This document shows, piece by piece, positions 11,080 to 21,989 of a DNA stretch of 64,000 nt. Location of the stretch: NCBI RefSeq assembly GCF_011397635.1, contig NC_064767.1, positions 6,704,937 through 6,768,936 on the forward strand. The letters run 5' to 3'. The DNA comes from Epinephelus fuscoguttatus. Its lineage: Eukaryota > Chordata > Actinopteri > Perciformes > Serranidae. Below the pieces are notes generated by a model. The model was given only the letters and a program-made list of their open reading frames with translations. It was not told the origin of the DNA and made no database searches. Position 1 is the first letter of the stretch. Each line of letters starts with the position of its first letter. Made by a program: the position numbers and the translations under genes.

Positions 11080-13050
11080 CTACACATCTCCCTCTATTGT
11101 CTCTCTTTCTCTCTCTCCCTCTCCCCTTATAGCTGACTGTGGACATGGGTTCATTTCTACTGTTGGACTGCTGATATCACTGCTGTCCATTCTGCAACAA
11201 CACACAGAGGCCAAAAGCTTGTCAATGGTCCCTTTCCTCATGAAAACATACAGAAATAGGTCTGCAACAGGATTCAACCTAAGAAACACAGGAAACAGGC
11301 TTCTGAGGGTATCGTTAGATCTGGCTTCATATACCAATAACAAAATGATGCTGGGCAGGAAGAACAGCATGTAAATGAGCAGCACCAGGACCAACATTCC
11401 TACAATTCGTCGTTTTTCATCAGAAGGGACAGAGATGGAAGCTGACAGGGCTTTAAGGGTCCCACCCAGGAAGAATATGAGCAGTGGGAGGGGAAGGAAG
11501 CAAAAGATGGTGACGATGATTTCTTGAACCTTCCCATCTTTGCAGATAAATAAAGGGAGGAGAAAGGCAAGAGGAAGGACCCAGACCACGACACAAACCA
11601 CCACAGAGATCTTGATGGTTCGTCTGAAGCGGTACCACAGTGGACATGCGATAACCAAATACCTGTAATACAAGACAGACACAGCTTCAGAATTATACAA
11701 TGGTCAAAGACAAGTTCTACACATACTGTGTAGACAGACTGATACCTTTCCAGAGCGATGCACACCATGAAGCCACCACTGGCCCCCACACAAAAGTAGT
11801 AAATGTATGTGAAGATATTAACGATCTTGCGGTCCTTAGGTTGTGCCACCTCAGCGATCAAGCAGCAGAGTTGAATGAGGTCAGAAATGAGAAGGTTGCT
11901 GATGTAGATCGGAGCAACATGATCATTTCGCACCTGCAGAAAATCAAAAATAAACCAACAGCTGTAAACATGTTCTGAACTCCACCTCTTCCTAAATAAG
12001 TCATCTTGTTCTGCCCAGAAATTGCAGTCAGATCCATTCATAAATTTTTCTTTAACCCCTGTTTTGTGCAGTCAGATATGTTGCTTTACAATAAGGGCAG
12101 TATAAGCACTGAGTAGTATGGAAATAGACACGATGGACATAAAACAAACAAGGAAATTCAGTATAAAAAGACATTTAAAACAGTTTAAAACATGGATTGA
12201 CTGATTCATAAAATCATAGATTTGCAAAACTATAAATCATAAAATCAAGTAAGACTTTAAAAGAGTCATAAATAGACAGCAGAAGCATAAAAAGAAAGAG
12301 TTTCAGACCTGTATTAGGAACGTCAGGGCCAGTTAAAGGCTAAAGGGAATGGATATGTTTTCAGGCGAGCTAGCTTTCCTGATATCTACAGGTAGTGTGT
12401 TCCATAGCTTTGGGGCATAATTGGCAAAGGCTGCATCCCCAATCTTCTTCCAGCTGTTTGCAGCCTCCAATAAACCAGCAGCAGATGACTGCAGTGTTCT
12501 TGGAGGCAAAAAATTAACAAATGATCGAGCAATGTAGCTTGCTCTCAGCCCATGTAGGGCTTTGTATACAAGGAAGAGGACCTTAAAATCAATTCTAAAT
12601 GTAACAGGAAGTCAATGTAGAGTAGCTCAGACTGGCCTGACGTGCTCTTTGCTTTTGGTTCTGGTTAATAGCCAAGCTGCAGAATTTTTAATGAGCTGAA
12701 GTCTCTCAGTGGTGTTTTTTGGCAGGCCAGGGGCCTCCCTAGTGTAGAGGTTACACTACTTTATCCCAGCCCTCTGACACCTGGCCCCCAACCCAGATCA
12801 TAATCCTTTACAGAGAGACACATGACACAAACAGTAAATAGGTAAATCTCAGTCATGATGTTCATACCTGAGAAAAAAGAGCGTAGATGGCCATGAGGGT
12901 CAAAGGAAGGCCGATACAAATGATAATGCATGTCACCACTTTTATGATAAATCCAGTTTCTCCACGATAAAAGTAAGTGACAAATGGGGCAAAGACATAA
13001 TAAAAGTCTATGTCTGGGGAGTAGGTATGAATGTTGGAGTAATCCTCCAT
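11080..13050 (-). CDS. Rhodopsin-class orphan GPCR, three coding exons, intact
   Basis: This is a seven-helix class A receptor of the plasma membrane; the ligand is unknown. Coding exons are 13050-12868 (61 codons, N-tail and helix 1, MEDYSNIHTYS... to FSQ), 11933-11746 (VRNDHVAPIY..., helices 2-3) and 11662-11080 (helices 4-7 and tail). Splice sites are GT-AG and the joins give 317 aa. The intron after exon 2 falls inside the ERY motif (GAA AG|G TAT), giving CIALERYLVIACPLWYRF. Helix 2 has NLLISDL (Asp2.50). Overall shape resembles GPR4/GPR68- or P2Y-like receptors (GLP in helix 1, LNPVADLFLY in helix 7). By-eye numbering suggests several unusual positions: no Asn1.50, no Cys3.25 despite a loop-2 Cys in LFICKDGK, Phe in place of Trp6.48, and Leu in place of Pro7.50. 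A dispersed repeat sits in intron 1. The exact subfamily is uncertain. Confidence 0.85.
12300..12745. repeat. Dispersed fish repeat inside GPCR intron 1
   Basis: The sequence has the form of a common teleost interspersed repeat and includes TGTTCCATAGCTTTGGGGC and CTCAGCCCATGTAGGGCTTT. It is related in style to the repeat at the right end of the window. It lies between GPCR exons 1 and 2 and does not touch splice sites. Class (LINE tail or other) was not resolved. Confidence 0.45.
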
Positions 13051-15189
13051 TCTTCAGAGTAAAACCTGTAGTTAAAGAGATGAGGTTACAGAAGGGCAGC
13101 ATGTTGTTTAATATCCTAACATTGTTAAAGATAACACTAAAGCTGTTAGATGCAACTTCACACACATACAGAATACATAGTATATTACAACCACAATCAA
13201 ATTGGATCAAATGTTACATCATCTGCTCATAATATCTAATCAAGGAATAAAATTCTAGACAGTGCAACAAGTTCCTGTGATGTACGTGTTGCTGTGAGGT
13301 CTTTACTGCAGCCACAGAACTTTGTTCACTTGTTTCAGTAATCTAAAGCAATGTTTAATATTAATGTACAATGGTTTAGGATGTTTTGCCTGACCTCTAA
13401 ACTCAGTGTCCCACTACTTGTTGAATGTCCCTCTTTGGATGAGGAGGATTACATGAAAGATTTCTAAATTTGATGAACCATTTGCAAAACTTTGCAAGAA
13501 TGCAAGAAATGTTGTGCAGCTCAGGAATATCTTGCCAATCCTTCTGTGACAGGAGACCCGTGAAGGTAAATAAAATTTGGTAACATGAAGTAACATTTAA
13601 GGAGCACTTTTTCCAAGTATTGATTTTATGTTGGGAGGAAATTCTGATAAATCATCTGTCCACTAAACTGGAACTTACTGTGTACTTCTACTTCAGAAAG
13701 AAACATCATACTATTTGCCTGACAGGGACATGTTACTGGTTACACTGCAGACTCAGAATTTACACTGAGAATATAACAACTAGAATATCATGCATTATTA
13801 TCTATTAAACTATCCAGCACTTTATCAGAAACAAAAGCTCCACCATGAACAAAATATACGTTTAACATTTCACTTTTACACTAATGCACGGGCGGTGCTG
13901 CACAATGGATAAATGTATAAATAGATAAATGCAAAGTTATCTTGTGTCGGGTGACTGCTCATGATCTTATCAACGTCCTCCCTTCAATCTCAAAGAAACC
14001 ATCGGAAAACATAACATAACCCACAACTGATACCAGCCTCCATCTAACCAGAATTTTTTTTACATAATTGGTCTGTCTTCTAACTTTGATTAGAGTTGAA
14101 GCCAGCTTTTCTGTTGCTGTGGCACTGTCTCTTGTGTTTTGAGGTTGCTCTCTTCTATGGTTGGCTCTGATGCCAGCCTGCAACACATGCATTACCCCAC
14201 AAAGTTAAAAAAAATGTAGATAAACTTGACTGAGGTAGTCATTATTCATGTATGAAACAGTTAGCTGAATATAACCGGTCATATCATTTCACAACACAGA
14301 GATATTTCAGCTGTCATCATTTACTGGAAAACTGGAAATATCATTCTAAATAGCTTTCATGAGATTAATGATGGTTTAGAACATACCTATTAACTGTGCG
14401 TGCTCTGTCTCATTTCCCTTGTTTATTCTTCATTACCCAGTTTTACTTAATTGAAAAAAGTACAGTATCTTCTTCTTGCATGTTTCTATTGTATTTTACC
14501 TTTCAGCTATTTTCTTAAAAATGCTCTTTTGTCTTTCTCGCAATTTATGGAAAAAGAGTGAAACACCCAATTTAATAAAACATAGTTGGTTTAAACATTC
14601 TGTACAGCTACAGTCCAAAGCTGTCGGCTTGTTAAAGGTTTCATAATCATTTCCTGCCTGTTTATAATGCCTCTATTTCAATAATCTGTGTAATGTTATG
14701 TCACAAAATTTACCTTTGAAAGCTGAAAGACCCCACCTGAAAGCGTTTCCTACACCAGTGTCTGATGTGACCTCAGCATCCAGTCTAAAATAAATATGGG
14801 AGGTTGTACCAGGCAGTATAGTTTGGTGATAATCTACCCTGAGGGGGTGTAGATGATCATTATCTTCTGAGGAAGAGAGAAAACATTGCAAAATAGCAAA
14901 AATATGCATTAGCACAAGAGGAAAGTGAGATTGATAAAATACCACAATGTAAGCAGTAATTAACCAATGCATGTTAGGTGCATATGCTCAAGATTTTGCT
15001 GTTTTGACGGGTAAATAACAGCTGAGCCACACTGAGACACATAGATGTCTATTACAATAAGGCTAAATTAAATTAATACATCTTGAAAGACATCTATTTT
15101 ATATAGCAACCATTGTTTCAACAGCATTTCAAGCAAGTCAAGTGTATGACTACAAATGCTGCATCTGTTAGAAACAGCACTTAAGACGT
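13051..15189. other. GPCR upstream region with a possible untranslated exon
   Basis: No protein gene was recognised. On the minus strand, 14866-14714 is bounded by a good acceptor (TCTCTCTTCCTCAG) and donor (AAG|GTAAAT). It could be a 5' UTR exon spliced to the acceptor just before the GPCR ATG (CTCTGAAG|A at 13052-13051). This is speculative. Confidence 0.25.
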
Positions 15190-15710
15190 GTGTATGCCTG
15201 TTACATTTGCCTCAAAAGGATAAAAAGAAATGAGTGTCTCTTCAGTTATAGCAAGATAAAATAACATACATATTGAACTTACAATTTTATATGTAGCATC
15301 TTATAATTACACATGATCCATATGTCTTATCTTACTGGCCTTATGCACATGAAATATACTTGACACAAACTGGCTCAATGAATGTGATGGAAGGGAGCCC
15401 ACACCAGATATAAATGACAAGCTAATTTGAATTTAAAAGTTATCTTGAAATGGGAGTGGAACAGCATCAGCAAAGGAAGCAATGCATAGATGCAAGATGT
15501 GTGCTTTGGAGTTGACTAATCAGTCTAGACATATGCCCTCAATCTTCCGTCATGTCAATGACCAATACTGTCTCTGTGTGTGTTACTGGTTCTTCTTGAG
15601 AACTTTGTCGACATATGCGCACCAACACACTTACCCATTTCATTTTACCATGTCAAGGAATTAGGACCTACTTCTGCTGTTCTGTTTTTTCATTAGCATT
15701 ACTGTGATGT
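15190..15710. repeat. Diverged duplicated block, copy 2
   Basis: Partner of 7300-7990, same orientation. Downstream, 15722-15790 (AAGCACATTGCAG... CTGCTCTGAATCAC) also resembles parts of 8935-9420. The order of blocks is kept, so the ancestral duplicated segment was probably longer and has since lost material. Confidence 0.6.
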
Positions 15711-16013
15711 AAGAATTTATCAATATTGTTAAGCACATTGCAGCTGATGCATAATCCTGCTCTGAATCACTTCAGAGATAGACGTACATTGACTGCAACC
15801 AGTGGTGTTGTTAGGCCTGGGCATCATAAGCTTCAGCCCTTAATGTTTTATGAATAGATTCAAAAAGAAAAAAAAAAAAAGCATAGGCCTAAAAATAAAA
15901 TTAGAATTACTGCCCTGTGCTTGTATGCCTCTGCATCCCAATGAAGTTCCTCTTAACCCCCCCAAAAACACCTTAAACAGGGGAAAAAAATGGTAGAAAC
16001 CTTAAGAAGAGCA

Positions 16014-16510
16014 ACTGAGGAGGGATCCCTCTTCTAGGAAAGACAAACGTGCAATAGATGTTGTACAGGACAGATCAACACAATAAATTTACAGTAATCC
16101 ATATGACACAATGAAAAATGATACATAAAGAGTGACAAAGAGAGATGCAGGACAGACAGTAATGACCATAGCTACAACAACATTTATTTAAGTAATAATA
16201 TTAAAATAATATTTACAGTAATTGTGGTAAAATATGTTGTAAGTATATATTATTATATGATAGTATATGTATGTGACAATAATAATCATATGTGTATAAT
16301 AACAGTAGAAGCATAACTAATGATAACAACAGCAGCAGGAGTCATCGGGCAGGACCACAGCAGCAGCACAACCACATGACACAATCCAGGTGTAGCTGCG
16401 ATACGAGTTAACCGGCGAGACAGTGGAGCACAAAGACTCCAGAGAAGAAGATGAGTTAGTGACATGCAGTAAAGCCCAGTTAGCCATATGCAGTAATAAG
16501 ACGTGAATGT
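16014..16510. repeat. Dispersed repeat shared with 63177-63665
   Basis: Both copies share GAGGAGGGATCCCTCTTC, CAATAGATGT(T/C)GTACAG, CAGTAATCCATATGACACAA and the GCAGCAG-rich stretch with CAGTGGAGCACAAAG. It abuts the reverse-transcriptase fragment at about 16510, so it may be the 3' part of the same LINE. Confidence 0.6.
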
Positions 16511-16880
16511 TAGCAAATGAAGAATGAGTATTATCTGCATAACAATGGAAATTTACAGAGTGATTTCTAATGTTACCTAAGGGAAGCATGTATAAAGTGA
16601 ATAGAATTAGGCCAAGCACAGAACCTTGTGGAACTCCAAAACAAACTTTGGTATGTAAAGATGATTCATCGTGTACGTGAACGAACTGAAATTGATTGGA
16701 TAAATAGGAATTAAACCATCTTAGTGCAGAACCTTTAAGGCTAAATAAATGTTCCAGTCTCTGTAGCTGCATTTGATGGTCAATTGTGTCAAATGCAGCA
16801 CTAAGATCTAATAAAACAAGTACAGAGACAAGTCCTTTGTCTGAAGCAATCAGAAGATCATTTGTAATTTTTTACTAGTT
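16500..16880 (-). mobile_element. L2-like LINE reverse-transcriptase fragment
   Basis: The minus strand reads SDKGLVSVLVLLDLSAAFDT, then IDHQMQLQRLEHLF, FGVPQGSVLGLILFTLYMLP and NFHCYADN. These are RT palm motifs; the catalytic box is altered (YADN in place of YADD). The fragment is truncated at both ends. Confidence 0.8.
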
Positions 16881-16929
16881 CTGTCTCTGTGCTATGATGC
16901 ACTCTAAATCCTCACTGATATTACTGATT

Positions 16930-17150
16930 TTATTTATTTTGTGGGTGATGTTGGCCAAAAGTTCATCTCCTCAGTGCAAGATATGATCTCCTACATACAA
17001 GACATCCTGACTTAGGAGATATTATCTTCTACATACATGTCTCCTAACATTTTGTTCACTATCTCCTAACCTTATGCACACCCACTTCAGCACTGAGATA
17101 TTATCTCCTATACAGGAGATGTTGCTTTTAAAGTCACATGATGTTGATCT
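16930..17150. repeat. Short repeats of TATCTCCT / AGGAGATA
   Basis: ATCTCCTA and its complement TAGGAGAT occur several times within about 200 bp, allowing local hairpins. The first part (TGGGTGATGTTGGCC... GATATGATCTCCTACATACA) recurs at 57540-57600, at the matching edge of NLR copy C. Confidence 0.5.
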
Positions 17151-17284
17151 TGTGTTTGAGGAGAGACTCCTTCAGTGTGAACAGGAAGTGCACAAAATTC
17201 TGTTAGAAGCACAGAAGGTCAGTTATAATTCATGAAGGTTCCTGCTGTCACATGAAAAACTGGAGACGCCTTCTTGTGAGTGTC

Positions 17285-17290
17285 TTTATT
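17285..17290 (-). terminator. Probable polyadenylation signal of NLR copy A
   Basis: TTTATT on the plus strand (AATAAA on minus) lies about 490 bp past the B30.2 stop. The same hexamer and surroundings occur at 57796-57801 behind copy C. The intervening 3' UTR-like sequence is strongly conserved between the copies. Confidence 0.55.
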
Positions 17291-17781
17291 AGAGGCTGAG
17301 CACAGTGAAGTTTAGAGGACAACAACAGAGGACAACACAAGTCCACATGATGTCAGCTGTTGACAGCATGAAGGACTCTTTGTGTCTTCCCTCTGTCTCT
17401 CTGCATCCTGTGGACCTTCAGCACCCGAGTGTTTGTCTGGACCCAGATCTGTCCCTGTCCTGCTGACTGCATTTCTCAGTGAGACTCATGCAGACATTTT
17501 TCTCACAGACACAGAGATCAGAAAAACTGGAGGAAAACTTTGGAGGGAGAATGAAGAGAAATTAATATTTTACACAAAAATCATGAATAAAAACAAAGGA
17601 AAAAAAACAGTGGAGCAGAAAACGAGTCATCTGTGAAGTGTTTTCTTTAGCGCCACCCTCAGGACAAACTCACATCCTACACACATTCTCTGAACTACCA
17701 TCAGTTGTGTGTGATCCTGTACAGACTGAACTATGTGTTCAGCAGTGAGAAAGTTTCTCTAACAGGAGGAGACTCTCCCTC

Positions 17782-18335
17782 CTACAGAGAACACAGAGAC
17801 ACTGAGGAACCAGACCAGAGCCTAAACCCAGGATAAAGAGGTTCAGTGAATGTGGTGTTGAAGGTGTGGAGGTGGATCAGTGTGTCAGAGGAGACTCTGA
17901 AGAAGGACAGAGTGCCAGCAGGACAGTCCACATACACTGCTACTCTACCAGAGACGGAGGAGGAGGAGGAGGAGGAGGAGGAGGAGGAGGAGGAGATGGA
18001 TGTTTGTTTGTTATTGTGCCACACAGTGTAACCATCATCAGAGCAGATCAGACTCCAGGACTGATCATTCCATCCAAACACACAGTCAGTTCTGTTTCCT
18101 CTCCTCCTGATTCCTCTGTAACTCACTGAGATATAAACCCCTCCTCTCCACTCCACCTCCCAGTAACAGCGACCAGTCAGACCAGTTCTACACAGCAGCT
18201 GACTCGAGTGGTCAAATCTGTCTGGATGATCAGGATATGACTGATCCTCCTCCACACGTGTCACCTTCCTGTTGTTGTCAGACAGTTTGAGGTTTGTGTT
18301 CACTGTGTTTGTGTCGATTGTGAGTTCACAGGAAT
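17782..18335 (-). CDS. Copy A terminal exon: PRY-SPRY (B30.2) domain with polyserine
   Basis: Acceptor CTCCATCAG precedes the exon. The frame enters as [21 protein letters not shown] and continues through [15 protein letters not shown] (PRY), [11 protein letters not shown] and [13 protein letters not shown] to [10 protein letters not shown] and FTEPLYPGF (SPRY), ending in TAG. A run of about 13 serine codons (TCC repeats, plus-strand 17956-17995) lies between HNN and GRVAVYVD. B30.2 domains bind ligands or partner proteins in TRIM and fish NLR receptors. Confidence 0.85.
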
Positions 18336-18457
18336 CTGATGGAGAGAAGAAGACACAATACAGCTGCAGTTATTCATCTATCATCACTCTGATGATGACA
18401 TCAGAGATTTGAATGAGTGATGTCACAGTTTGAAGATCAAATTAAAAACACACTTAC

Positions 18458-18504
18458 ACTTCCTCAGACCTGGTCTCAACCATCGGACTCCACCAGGCTC
18501 CACC
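18458..18504 (-). CDS. Copy A 47-nt linker exon between LRRs and B30.2
   Basis: The exon encodes [15 protein letters not shown] in frame between the last LRR exon and the B30.2 exon. It is flanked by CTTTCAG and GTAAGT. It is identical in copies B (32403-32357) and C (59034-58988). Such a linker is characteristic of fish NLR-B30.2 genes. Confidence 0.8.
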
Positions 18505-20449
18505 CTGAAAGGAGGAGGGGGGTCAGAGCAGCACTTCCTCTTTCACCATGGAAACATGGACATTACATCACTCTCATACACACAGCTTTGTTATTGTCTA
18601 CACATGGACTGACATGTTCATCACTTATTATTAATCAGCTGATATTGTTTTAGTTCAGTGTACCTGAGCAGGTGGTGTTTCAACAGCTTACTGTGGGTTC
18701 ATCACGACCACACAACACTTCACCATTACAGTCAGCTGATCCACTGTCAATATACAAGTATTGATTATTGGAGCTTTGAATCCACCTGTTTCACTCCTGA
18801 TGAGTGACCTCCTTTGTTTGTGTCATCATGACTGTTGTCTGTCAGAAGTAAAGGAGACAGAACCTCTGATGGAGGAGGTCGGGGTGGATGGTTGGATGTA
18901 CAAAGTGTCTGACTGACACTGCTGTTCACATCCTGTCTCCTAGCAACAGTCAGCACTGGTTTTTATTGTCTGTAATCTGGAGCTGAAAATATTACAGTAG
19001 TAGTAGTACAGTAGTTTCTGTGCTGAGTCCCACAACCAGTCGACTCTTATCAGCCAGGGAACTCTCTGTCAGTGCAAAACAAACTTGTCAACTTTGTCTG
19101 AGCTGACTCAACAAACCCTAAAGTCTCAGTCAGAGATAACAGACACCATGAAGGTGGTTGTCAACTGTCTGTTAACTCAGGCTTTCTTCTTCAGGCTCTG
19201 CACGTTTACATAAAACAAGTCAAATGATGCGTTCAGTGCATCAATTGACCTTTAAAATTGATCGATCACGTGCCGCCTACTTCCACCTTTGAAGAATCTT
19301 GAAAAGTGAAATGAAATGAATTTTACTGATTGAGCATTATCTGTGATAAATACCAATACCAATACTAAATACGAATTAATGTTCTAATCAGTGTTCTATC
19401 AGCTGTCATATACCAGCAGTGTAAAACAGACTTCAGCAAATCAGGACCAAACATAAAACCTAATCCACAGTGGTAACGTTATGGTGCTTTGACAGGATTC
19501 TATCATATTTCATATGACAGTAAACATCATCCTGATTAATAATATAGTGACCTGTTTGCTATCTGTGATTTTAAAGAAGCTTTTCTTAGAGCCAGCGTGG
19601 ACAGATGGACCAGAGGACACAAATATATTCAGTAGTTCAGTGAGAGCAACAACAACCTTACAGATAAAATAAAACAATGTTCCTCAGATTTTCAGCATCA
19701 CTGATGGACTCTAGGTTCCTGTGTTAAAATAAAGTGACGTGATAGATACAGTAAACACTACTGTAATCACACAGCTTCGTTTGGGGACATGTATGTAACG
19801 TTACAGCTCAACAAGTTGGATAAAGTGCATTTATAATGTTTTCCCTCAGCTAACAATCTGCATCGCTCATATATTCACATTGATTATAGAGTGATGCTTC
19901 TCAAAGGAGCAGTGAAATGTGCTTTTTAGCTGATTTGAAGCTGAAACTCGGAGCATAAACTCATCCCAAGCAGGTCAGGTTTGTAGCAGAGGTTACCATG
20001 GCAATCTAGCCAGGTTAAAAGAGCCATCTTTGTGGTACAGAAAACCCAACTCAACATGTCTGGCTAAGCCACTGATCTTGCTTCGTGGTACAGCCCTCTG
20101 CAGCATGACGATGTTGATGACTAACCAGCCCACCATGAACCTACAACATGTCAGGATACACCACTGTCCTATTCTCCAATGTTGAAACAAGACAACGCTC
20201 CAGAAACATTTCATCACCTTCCCTCCCTCTTTTTCGGCACATCCTGGCTACTGTTCCCTGACTACTTGTGTATGTACACAAGTCTGGACACAAACAGTTT
20301 GATGAGTCAGTGTTTATCAGCTCTGGTTGTTTGAGGTCAGCTTGGTGTGTCAGGGTCATATGAGCCAGGCTGACAGTGTGACAGACAGTTTCCAGCTCTA
20401 CCTCCTCTATCAGACTGAGTGTCTGTGGCTGCAGCAGGCCTCTTCATAC

Positions 20450-20623
20450 CTGAGAGTGTCCAGTCTCCAGTGTGGATCTTTCACTCCAGCCGACAGCAGC
20501 TTCACCCCTGAGTCTCCTGGATGATTGTAGCTCAGGTCCAGCTCTCTCAGATGGGAGGGGTTGGAGCTGAGAGCTGAGGCCAGAGAAACACAGCCTTCCT
20601 CTGTGATCAGACAGCCTGACAGA
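20450..20623 (-). CDS. Copy A LRR exon 3 (174 nt)
   Basis: One leucine-rich repeat pair: [20 protein letters not shown], then [20 protein letters not shown]. Exact 174-nt length with identical phase on both sides, like every LRR exon in the array. Confidence 0.8.
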
Positions 20624-20987
20624 CTGCAAACACACAAGACAACACACATCTCACATAATCTGAGGGTGGGCACCACAGTACTGCCATACTGTCGCCTACT
20701 GTGGGGTTACATCAACATTATTACTGACTTTTTTCTAGTCACAACCAAACACCCACTAATGTCCACCAACTATCTGACAACATCACTGATTCCTCTCTGA
20801 TATTTCAAGTTCCAACAACAGAGAAAAAAACAACATAAAACATGTTGATGGAAAGAGACTGAAACACAAAACACAACTGGTTTGAAATCATATCAGCAGA
20901 GACAATCCTGTGATGGTTATGAGTTTATCAACTAATGTAAATCAGGATCTAAGTGGCCATCAGTTGAACATGTTGATGAATCCTGAC

Positions 20988-21161
20988 CTGAGAGTTTCCA
21001 GTGTACAGTGTGAACTCTTCAGTCCATCAGACAGAAGCTTCACTCCTGAATCCTTCAGGTTGTTGTTACTCAGGTCCAGGTGTCTCAGACTGGAGGACTG
21101 GGAGCTGAGAACTGAGGACAGAGCTTCACAGCTTCTCTCTGAGAGGTTACAACCACTCAGT
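20988..21161 (-). CDS. Copy A LRR exon 2 (174 nt)
   Basis: LRR of RI/NLR type: [40 protein letters not shown]. Nearly identical to LRR exon 1 (21893-21720), showing a recent exon duplication or gene conversion. Confidence 0.8.
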
Positions 21162-21719
21162 CTGAAGAGACAACAATCAACAGAGAGAAAAATATTTGTG
21201 TTAAAATGCAATCCTCTTTGATTAATGAGTCTGGACTGAAGTCAAATCTAAAGGACCAAAGATCTCAGTTAGTACTTCAGCTAACAGGACACTAACAGAC
21301 CTGCATTATAACACTGAGTCAAGAAGAACACTTTAAATTTGTTCAGTAAAACTGAAATATCAACTTCATCCAGATGGTAACAAGTGAGGACCCACTAAAT
21401 TTGGTGATCTACAGTATAATCTCTTCTGAGCACAGATTAAAATCCTTGCAGTTAATTATGATTAACTCATAAATAATGAGTCAATCCAAATAACATGATA
21501 TGAAAGCATAATGGTCTTTTCTATATCAGCCAGAGTTAATATCTGTATGTAGTTCAGTAGGTGGGATTGAACCAGAAGAGTTTCTGAACTGTGAAGTTTC
21601 AAATCCTGATTGAACATTTGTCAGATTCAGAAATGCTGACATGAGAGAGAATGTTTAAACTGTATGGAGTTCAGAGAAATATCTGAAATCATTTCAGATG
21701 GTCTGCAGCTTGATCTGAC

Positions 21720-21893
21720 CTGAGAGTTTCCAGTGTACAGTGTGAACTCTTCAGTCCATCAGACAGAAGGTTCACTCCTGAATCCTTCAGGTTGTTGTTA
21801 CTCAGGTCCAGGTGTCTCAGACTGGAGGACTGGGAGCTGAGAACTGAGGACAGAGCTTCACAGCTTCTCTCTGAGAGGTTACAACCACTCAGT
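21720..21893 (-). CDS. Copy A LRR exon 1 (174 nt)
   Basis: Same repeat type as LRR exon 2. It starts 97 bp after the end of the NACHT exon. It differs from LRR exon 2 mainly in a Lys to Asn change (SGVNLL). Confidence 0.8.
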
Positions 21894-21989
21894 CTGAAGA
21901 GATGATATAATAAAGAAAAAGATAGTAAGTTGAAAAGACAACAGAGCATTTAAGTTATGATATATGAATCCAGCTGTCTCTGTACTTAC

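Noticed and set aside
11400-12041. Long unspliced minus-strand frame across GPCR exon 2 and the following intron
   Set aside because: It reads through the ERY donor into intron and then out of frame; the spliced three-exon model explains the sequence better.
13959-14192. 77-codon minus-strand frame near the GPCR
   Set aside because: No recognisable motif or splice support; left as intergenic.
17846-18129. Plus-strand open frames of poly-Glu or poly-Gly (also at 31738-32028 and 58352-58659)
   Set aside because: They are antisense readings of the TCC microsatellite inside the minus-strand B30.2 exons.
18417-18653. Plus-strand 78-codon frame found identically at 32316 and 58947
   Set aside because: Identity comes from the duplicated NLR unit; it spans the 47-nt linker exon on the minus strand and has no protein features.
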